Source: an uncultured Coriobacteriia bacterium
GTDB taxonomy: Bacteria; Actinomycetota; Coriobacteriia; Coriobacteriales; QAMH01
Assembly (NCBI GenBank): GCA_902493755.1
Contig: CABURF010000015.1
Coordinates: forward strand, 1-11,406
Direction of reading: 5' to 3'
Length of the DNA: 11,406 nucleotides
Below, piece by piece: positions 7,038 through 11,406 of this stretch (position 1 is the stretch's first letter; each line of letters begins with the position of its first letter). Below the pieces are notes generated by a model. That model saw only the letters and a program-made list of their open reading frames with translations, was not told the origin of the DNA and searched no databases. Position numbers and translations under genes: made by a program.

Positions 7038-7886
7038 TTATACGCTACGCGGATATGAGCCGATAACCTTGACCTCTCGCATCTTCATGCGTAGGCAGTT
7101 GAGGGCGACTTGGATATTGGGCTCGTCGGCATAGCCATCGATATCCATGAAAAACATGTAATCGCCAAGCTCCTGCTTGGTAGGCCGCGACTGTACCATC
7201 GTGAGATTGACGCCAGCGAAGAAGAGCTCCGACAGGATCATTTGCAGCGTGCCCGGCCGGTCGGCATTCATGAAAAGCGCAAGCGTGCTCTTGCCCGGTC
7301 CATCGTGTGCCACCGGCCCCTTGCCAATGATGACGAAGCGCGTCTGGCTGCTCAAGTTGTCCTCGATGGCTTCCTCGTAGACACTGATGCCGCAGATCTC
7401 GGCGGCAAGCGGCGAAGCGATAGCAGCGACGCTCTTGTCAGCGGCGGCCATCTCAGCAGCGGCGGCTGTCGAATCGGCGAGACGCAGCTGACGATTGGGA
7501 AGATTCTGGTTAATCCAGCGGCGACATTGCCCGATGCCTTGCGTATGCGAGGCAATAGTCGTCACCTCATCGAGCGCGGCATCGGGATTGAGCAACAGTG
7601 CCTGGTGGATGTCAATGGCGATCTCTCCGAGAATCTCGGCGCGCGAAGTAAATGCGAAGGCATCGAGCACTGCCGTAACCGAACCCTCGAGGGAGTTCTC
7701 GATGGGGACTACACCATAGTCGGCCTTACCGCGCTCGACAGCCTCGAAAACCTCGGGCAGCGAGTCGCAGGGCAGCGAGTCGTAATCGGCGGACAGCGAG
7801 CCGCGCTCGACGAGGGCACGGACGGCCATATCGGAAAACGTCCCGGCAGGACCGAGGAATGCGTAAGTGAGTTTATGCTGAGGCAT
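7038..7886 (-). CDS. pheA: prephenate dehydratase with C-terminal ACT domain
   Basis: Converts prephenate to phenylpyruvate, the committed step of phenylalanine synthesis. The 282-residue length is that of the stand-alone dehydratase, without a chorismate mutase domain. The catalytic part has GPAGTFSD (12-19), VVPIENSLEGSV (59-70), SHTQGIGQC (113-121) and the catalytic-site TRF (182-184). The ACT regulatory domain at about 198-278 begins KSTLALFMNADRPGTL and carries QSRPTK (232-237) where most relatives have ESRP; this motif contributes to phenylalanine binding. The ATG at 7886 has AAAGG about 10 nt upstream. It follows mutY-like by 60 nt and has a candidate promoter there. The predicted leader is only about 30 nt, too short for a phenylalanine attenuator or T-box. 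The other aromatic pathway genes are absent from the window. Confidence 0.96.
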   Translation of the reverse strand: MPQHKLTYAFLGPAGTFSDMAVRALVERGSLSADYDSLPCDSLPEVFEAVERGKADYGVVPIENSLEGSVTAVLDAFAFTSRAEILGEIAIDIHQALLLNPDAALDEVTTIASHTQGIGQCRRWINQNLPNRQLRLADSTAAAAEMAAADKSVAAIASPLAAEICGISVYEEAIEDNLSSQTRFVIIGKGPVAHDGPGKSTLALFMNADRPGTLQMILSELFFAGVNLTMVQSRPTKQELGDYMFFMDIDGYADEPNIQVALNCLRMKMREVKVIGSYPRSV

Positions 7887-7922
7887 GGGCGAAGACCTTT
7901 ACTTAGTTTGCGATGACAGGGC

Positions 7923-7931
7923 ATTTTAGCA
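7923..7931 (-). promoter_or_regulatory. candidate extended -10 promoter for pheA (TGCTAAAAT)
   Basis: In the 60-nt gap between the mutY-like stop and pheA the minus strand carries TGCTAAAAT, an extended -10 (TGn plus a five-of-six match to TATAAT). Initiation near 7916 would give a leader of about 30 nt containing the AAAGG ribosome binding site. No recognisable -35 is needed for extended -10 promoters and none is seen. Confidence 0.4.
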
Positions 7932-7946
7932 CAGCCCGACAAGTAC

Positions 7947-8798
7947 CTACTCTGCGCATGACCACGCATTTCCTTGCCGCGCGATGAAGCCCTCGCGCTC
8001 GAGCTCGCACAGTATCGCCTGAGTCTCCTCAAGCGATGGTGCCTTGCGACCGGCCTCCTGTTCGCTTCGCGCCAGCGTCTCGGCAAGCTCCTCGCTCGTG
8101 AGCACATCATCGATGACGCAGCGCAACAAGTAGGCGCGCTTCTGGCGATGGCTGCCCTCGAACTTGGACTGTCGCGTATATTGTCTGCTCTTTCGCGTGG
8201 GATTAACGGTGTTCTTCTTCAAATACGCACCGTAATCGAGCAATGCGTAATACCAATCACGCGCACGCTCATCATCGGGGCAAGTTGCATCGACAAGTGG
8301 AACGAGATCCTTGTCAGACACGACTTCGTGTTCACCGAAAAACTCATGGATAAACACAGCACGCACGTTGGTCTCGAGGTATATGTCAGGCTGCTGAAAT
8401 GCAAATATGCGCACACCCGCAGATGTCGAGGGTCCGATGCCCGGCAAGGCGAGCAGCGCCTTCTTGTCGCGCGGAATCTCGCCGCCGTATGTGGCGACGA
8501 CTTCCTCGGCACAGCGCTTGAGATTGAGTGCGCGGCGGTTATAGCCCATGCCCTGCCAGAGCTCGAGCACAGGAGGCAATGGTGCTGCCGCTAAATCGAC
8601 GACCGTGGGAAAAGCTTCAAGCCACTGCTCCCAACGCCCGAGTACGCGAGAAACCTGCGTCTGCTGAAGCATGACTTCGGAAAGCAGGATCGCATACGAA
8701 TCGAAAGTGTTGCGCCAAGGCAAATCGCGATAAAGCTCTCGTCCGCGACTCCATACCGTCTCAGTAAATTCGCCGAGCCTTTCAGACGACGCATCCAT
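7947..8798 (-). CDS. MutY-like HhH-GPD DNA glycosylase lacking the iron-sulfur cluster motif
   Basis: A 283-residue member of the HhH-GPD base-excision superfamily. Residues 25-50 (DLPWRN, then LLSEVMLQQTQVSRV) match MutY closely and supply its catalytic Glu (E41). The helix-hairpin-helix LPGIGPSTSAG is at 118-128, with Ser at the position where bifunctional EndoIII has Lys, so a monofunctional glycosylase is expected. The catalytic Asp of MutY (in LDGNV) is replaced by Glu142 in LETNVRAVF. The Cys-X6-Cys-X2-Cys-X5-Cys cluster is absent: after DYGAYLKKNTVNPTRKSR come QYTRQSKFEGSHRQKRA, with no cysteines. The MutY C-terminal NUDIX-like domain for 8-oxoguanine recognition is also absent. In its place residues 218-283 look like a small winged-helix domain (TSEELAETL; ILCELEREGFIARQGNAW). 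Adenine opposite 8-oxoG is the default guess for substrate, but is not established. The ATG at 8798 is 2 nt after the HAD gene stop. Confidence 0.85.
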   Translation of the reverse strand: MDASSERLGEFTETVWSRGRELYRDLPWRNTFDSYAILLSEVMLQQTQVSRVLGRWEQWLEAFPTVVDLAAAPLPPVLELWQGMGYNRRALNLKRCAEEVVATYGGEIPRDKKALLALPGIGPSTSAGVRIFAFQQPDIYLETNVRAVFIHEFFGEHEVVSDKDLVPLVDATCPDDERARDWYYALLDYGAYLKKNTVNPTRKSRQYTRQSKFEGSHRQKRAYLLRCVIDDVLTSEELAETLARSEQEAGRKAPSLEETQAILCELEREGFIARQGNAWSCAE

Positions 8799-8800
8799 CT

Positions 8801-9466
8801 CTACGAATCCCAGTCGGCAATGTTCCAGCCACGGCGCTCGGCAATGCGTTTGAGTTTTTTGTCCGGGTCGACCACGGCGACTTCCTTGGCATGCTCAAGC
8901 ATGGGAACGTCACTGTAGTGATCGCTGTATGCACGCTCGAGCACCCAGTCATGCGGACCAAACTTATCATCACACAACTGCACGAGCAAGCGCAGCTTCT
9001 CGCGGCCCTGAACGGGGACACCCATGACCCGTCCCGTGTAATGACCGTCTTTTTCCTCCATGATGGTCGATACTTGACCATCGAAGCCAAGCTCCTCGAC
9101 GATGGTCGTGGTGATGGGCTTGAAGGACGCAGAAGCCAACACCACCTTCATGCCATCGGCACGACACCGTTCGATCTCGCGAATCGCTCCAGGTCGGATG
9201 TGCTTGCGAATGCGCCGATTGAAGACGTCCATTATCTCGGCATCGACTTCCTCGACCGTCGGCTCGGTGAGCGCCGAGAACAGTAGTTCGCGGGGCGTGG
9301 ACTCGACAAGCGGCAGACGCAGGCGATAGCGAATGCCCCATATGCCCATGAGGAAGGCCTTGTGTATGGGTAGCTGGCGATGACGCAGCAAGCTCGTCGT
9401 GAGCTTGAGAGGCGACTCTCCATCGAGAATCGTCCCGTCTAGATCAAATGCGGCTACACGTATCAA
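8801..9466 (-). CDS. HAD superfamily subfamily IB phosphatase (SerB-like)
   Basis: A 221-residue HAD hydrolase when started at TTG 9466. Motif I is FDLDGT (nucleophile D8), motif II LASAS (110-114), motif III Lys157 in GREK, and motif IV YSDHYSD (180-186). The EEKDGHYTGRVMG stretch is characteristic of the HAD-IB hydrolases related to phosphoserine phosphatase. The substrate is unknown; a small phosphomonoester or a phospholipid-type substrate is possible. I prefer TTG because GGGAGAGG (9471-9478) lies 4 nt upstream and it yields MIRVAAFDLDGT, the normal HAD N-terminus. The ATG at 9508 would add 14 unusual residues, has no ribosome binding site and overlaps a TATAAT box. The gene leads a HAD-mutY-like pair separated by 2 nt. 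No proline or serine pathway context supports calling it SerB. Confidence 0.87.
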   Translation of the reverse strand: MIRVAAFDLDGTILDGESPLKLTTSLLRHRQLPIHKAFLMGIWGIRYRLRLPLVESTPRELLFSALTEPTVEEVDAEIMDVFNRRIRKHIRPGAIREIERCRADGMKVVLASASFKPITTTIVEELGFDGQVSTIMEEKDGHYTGRVMGVPVQGREKLRLLVQLCDDKFGPHDWVLERAYSDHYSDVPMLEHAKEVAVVDPDKKLKRIAERRGWNIADWDS

Positions 9467-9478
9467 TGCGCCTCTCCC
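9467..9478 (-). promoter_or_regulatory. ribosome binding site deciding a TTG start for the HAD gene
   Basis: GGGAGAGG (minus strand 9478-9471) followed by CGCA and TTG at 9466. The site lies inside the reading frame that an ATG start at 9508 would give, and the resulting protein begins at the conserved HAD N-terminus. Confidence 0.65.
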
Positions 9479-9506
9479 ATACGCGAAATAACAAACGTGC
9501 CTGCGC

Positions 9507-9512
9507 ATTATA
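9507..9512 (-). promoter_or_regulatory. candidate -10 box (TATAAT) for HAD-mutY-like
   Basis: A perfect TATAAT on the minus strand contains the ATG at 9508. Initiation about 7 nt downstream, near 9500, would give a leader of about 34 nt up to the TTG start at 9466. A matching -35 is weak; nothing close to TTGACA lies 16-18 nt upstream. It is the natural promoter position after the palindrome. Confidence 0.45.
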
Positions 9513-9522
9513 CGCTAAGGGA

Positions 9523-9549
9523 GAGACAGACGAACGGACGAGACAGTTG
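9523..9549 (+). repeat. partial direct copies of the palindrome's GAGACAG motif
   Basis: GAGACAG occurs at 9523-9529, and GAGACAGTTGC at 9539-9549 repeats the same run found in the left arm of the palindrome at 9572-9582. Between the second copy and the palindrome lies a GC-rich mini-palindrome, CCGCCGGGCGG. The copies suggest a degenerate or composite repeat. Confidence 0.5.
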
Positions 9550-9566
9550 CCGCCGGGCGGGCCAGA

Positions 9567-9640
9567 GGAATGAGACAGTTGCTCAGGGACGTTGTCTCAT
9601 CTGAAGATGAGACAACGTCCCTGAGCAACTGTCTCATTCC
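9567..9640. repeat. perfect 36-bp inverted repeat with 2-nt centre (REP-like palindrome)
   Basis: The arms 9567-9602 and 9605-9640 are exact reverse complements over 36 bp, separated only by GA. Each arm contains GAGACAGTTGCTCAGGGAC next to GTTGTCTC. It lies between the stop of the ABC gene (9655) and the HAD gene promoter. Read on the minus strand as RNA it would make a very stable hairpin, but CCTCTGG, not a T-run, follows, so a standard intrinsic terminator is not supported. It more resembles a dispersed extragenic palindrome. It may still stabilise or be a processing site at the 3' end of the ABC mRNA. Copy number in the genome is unknown. Confidence 0.9.
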
Positions 9641-9654
9641 CCGCCCCACTGGCG

Positions 9655-11406
9655 CTAGTAATCCACCTCGTCGATGCAGTCGCTGAACTGCGAGTTATAG
9701 AGCTCGGCGTAGAAGCCGTCTTGCAAGAGCAACTGCTCGTGCGTACCCATTTCGACGATGTCGCCTTCACGCAGCACCAGAATCAAATCCGCATCACGAA
9801 TGGTCGAAAGCCGATGCGCGATGACGAAGCTCGTGCGCGTGCTCGTGAGCTCGTTCATCGCCCGCTGGACGAGGCGCTCCGTACGCGTGTCGATGGAACT
9901 CGTCGCCTCGTCAAGAATGAGAATCTCGGGGTCCGCGAGCAGGGCACGCGCAATGGTGATGAGCTGACGCTGCCCCGCTGATATGTTGGATGCTTCCTCA
10001 TTGATAACGGTATCGTATCCCTCGGGAAGCGTGTGGATGAAGTGGTCAACGTGCGCGGCCCTTGCCGCACGCTCGACGGCTTCGTCACTTGCGCTGTCGA
10101 CGCCATAGGCGATGTTGGCGCGAATGGTCCCGTTAAACAGCCACGTATCTTGGAGCACCATGCCCATATGACTGCGCAACTCGTCGCGCTTGATGGTACG
10201 AATATCGTGGCCATCGAGCAGAATAGCGCCCGCATCAATCTCATAGAAACGCATGAGCAAGTTGACGAGCGTGGTCTTGCCCGCGCCTGTGGGACCGACG
10301 ATCGCGACCATCTGACCGGGCTGCACGTCAATGGAGAGGTCATGGATGACGGGCTTTTCCGGGTCATAGCCAAAGCGCACGTGCTCGAACTGCACGTGTC
10401 CCCTGCGTGGCGTCGTGTCGGGGAGCAACGCCGACTCATCGCTCATCTCGGGCTGATCGAGAATCTCGAAGACGCGCTCGGCGCCGCCAATCGTTGCCTG
10501 GAAAGTGTTGATGATGCCCGCCAACTGGCTGATGGGTCGCGTGAAGTTGCGCATGTACTGCGTGAACGCCTGCACCTCGCCGACGGTGAGCGCGCCGATG
10601 ACGGCCTGCCAACCGCCTATGCACACGATGGCGATGTAGGCAAGGTTACCCACGAATATCATGAGCGGACGAATCAGACCCGAAACGAATTGCGCGCGCC
10701 AGGCATGACCGAAGTACTCGTCATTGATGCGCTCGAAGTCCTCGATCGCGCCTTCCTCGTGGGCAAACGCCTTGACTTCGGTATGACCGCCGTAGGTCTC
10801 TTCGATATGCGCATCCAGCACGCCGAGCGCGGTTTGCTGGGCGAGGAAGAACCTCTGCGAGCGCTTTGCAACGACGGCCGTGAGCGCGATGGAAACGGGC
10901 AGCGTGCATAGGGCGACGATCGTGACGAGCGGGCTCATGACCATCATCATGACGAAGACGCCGATGATCGTGATGACCGACGTGAGAGCCTGCGTCATGC
11001 CATCTTGCAAGGTCGTCGAAATGAGGTCGATGTCATTGACGACGCGCGAGAGGATGTCACCCTTCGCATGCGAATCGTAGTAGGACAACGGGATGCGGTT
11101 AAGCTTCTCCTCGGTCTTCTGGCGCAGCGAATAGACGACGTTCTGCGCCACGCGCGCCATCACGAACGATTGCAGATACGTAAATACCTGATAGCAAACG
11201 TACAAGACGATAAGGACGAGCAGGATCTCCCTCAGCAAATCGAAGTTCACGCCCGCACCCGGCTCGCCATTGGCAATCGCGACACCGGCCCTGAATATCT
11301 CCGTCGTGGCCAAACCCAACTGGCGCGGTGCGAATATGTCGAAGGCCGTGGCGATAATGGCACAGACGAGCACGAGGACGATCTTGGGAATCTCGGGCTT
11401 GATGAA
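9655..11406 (-). CDS. ABC exporter half-transporter (membrane domain fused to ATPase), 5'-truncated by the window edge
   Basis: The reading frame stays open to the window edge (visible part about 583 residues), so the true start is outside; the GTG at 11373 is not taken as the start. The N-terminal part is a type I exporter transmembrane domain with about five to six hydrophobic segments. It includes the family run LNRIPLSYYDSHAKGDILSR and a coupling-helix region ending in EVKAFAHEE. The ATPase domain has Walker A GPTGAGKTT (about 371-379 of the visible protein), Q-loop VLQDTW, signature NISAGQRQL, Walker B ILILDEATSSID with the catalytic Glu present, and the switch His in VIAHRLS. It therefore holds a complete consensus-type nucleotide site. 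Such half-transporters of this length commonly work as heterodimers with a neighbour; a partner would be upstream of the window. Substrate (drug, lipid or peptide) cannot be inferred. Confidence 0.94.
   Translation of the reverse strand, partial: FIKPEIPKIVLVLVCAIIATAFDIFAPRQLGLATTEIFRAGVAIANGEPGAGVNFDLLREILLVLIVLYVCYQVFTYLQSFVMARVAQNVVYSLRQKTEEKLNRIPLSYYDSHAKGDILSRVVNDIDLISTTLQDGMTQALTSVITIIGVFVMMMVMSPLVTIVALCTLPVSIALTAVVAKRSQRFFLAQQTALGVLDAHIEETYGGHTEVKAFAHEEGAIEDFERINDEYFGHAWRAQFVSGLIRPLMIFVGNLAYIAIVCIGGWQAVIGALTVGEVQAFTQYMRNFTRPISQLAGIINTFQATIGGAERVFEILDQPEMSDESALLPDTTPRRGHVQFEHVRFGYDPEKPVIHDLSIDVQPGQMVAIVGPTGAGKTTLVNLLMRFYEIDAGAILLDGHDIRTIKRDELRSHMGMVLQDTWLFNGTIRANIAYGVDSASDEAVERAARAAHVDHFIHTLPEGYDTVINEEASNISAGQRQLITIARALLADPEILILDEATSSIDTRTERLVQRAMNELTSTRTSFVIAHRLSTIRDADLILVLREGDIVEMGTHEQLLLQDGFYAELYNSQFSDCIDEVDY

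Noticed and set aside
6135..7058. 307-residue plus-strand open frame opposite the transferase gene
   Set aside because: Its composition is very rich in Asp, Arg, Asn and Gly, as expected for the complement of a membrane protein gene. The minus-strand frame carries all the family motifs.
7887..7946. Phenylalanine leader peptide, attenuator or T-box before pheA
   Set aside because: The gap is only 60 nt, with no Phe-rich reading frame, no T-box sequence and no terminator hairpin.
9567..9640. Intrinsic terminator at the long palindrome
   Set aside because: The hairpin is strong but neither side is followed by a T-run, and the perfect 36-bp arms are much longer than a typical terminator stem. 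A role at the RNA 3' end is possible but not shown.
9523..9640. CRISPR array or transposon end
   Set aside because: Repeats are not regularly spaced with unique spacers, no cas or transposase gene is present, and no target-site duplication or coding remnant is visible.
10033..10911. 292-residue plus-strand open frame opposite the ABC exporter
   Set aside because: It is antisense to the exporter membrane and ATPase domains, with no independent evidence of coding.

Overview
The window is an ordinary, densely packed chromosomal region. All ten recognisable genes lie on the minus strand, so transcription runs from high to low coordinates. The gene at each edge is cut by the window. GC content looks moderately high. 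The set uvrC-rapZ-yvcK-whiA is the conserved cluster of Gram-positive bacteria. An Arg-type Walker A in RapZ, moderate GC, and several start codons sitting on or next to a -10-like box point to Actinomycetota. My best guess is a gut-type Coriobacteriia lineage; this is inference and could not be tested by a search.

Layout in transcription order: a 5'-truncated ABC exporter half-transporter (9655-11406); a 146-bp intergenic region holding a perfect 36-bp inverted repeat; a HAD-IB phosphatase (8801-9466); a MutY-like HhH-GPD glycosylase without an iron-sulfur cluster motif (7947-8798); prephenate dehydratase pheA (7038-7886); a WecA/TagO-family polyprenyl-phosphate sugar-phosphate transferase (5856-7016) whose end overlaps uvrC (3950-5878); a 184-bp intergenic region with a candidate promoter; then the tight run rapZ (2848-3765), yvcK (1802-2839), whiA (897-1823) and the 5' part of proA (1-836 or 1-884).

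Functionally this is housekeeping. It includes DNA repair (uvrC, the glycosylase), amino-acid synthesis (pheA, proA), cell-envelope precursor synthesis (the transferase, and YvcK as a known regulator of peptidoglycan and carbon flux), regulation (RapZ, YvcK, WhiA) and export. Gene junctions suggest translational coupling: whiA starts inside yvcK, the yvcK ribosome binding site contains the rapZ stop codon, and uvrC starts inside the transferase gene.

I found no CRISPR array, prophage, insertion sequence, tRNA or rRNA, and no evidence of a new multigene system. The points most worth checking are the long perfect palindrome at 9567-9640, the unusual MutY-like protein, TATAAT boxes that overlap the apparent ATG starts of two genes, and altered cysteine spacing in UvrC.
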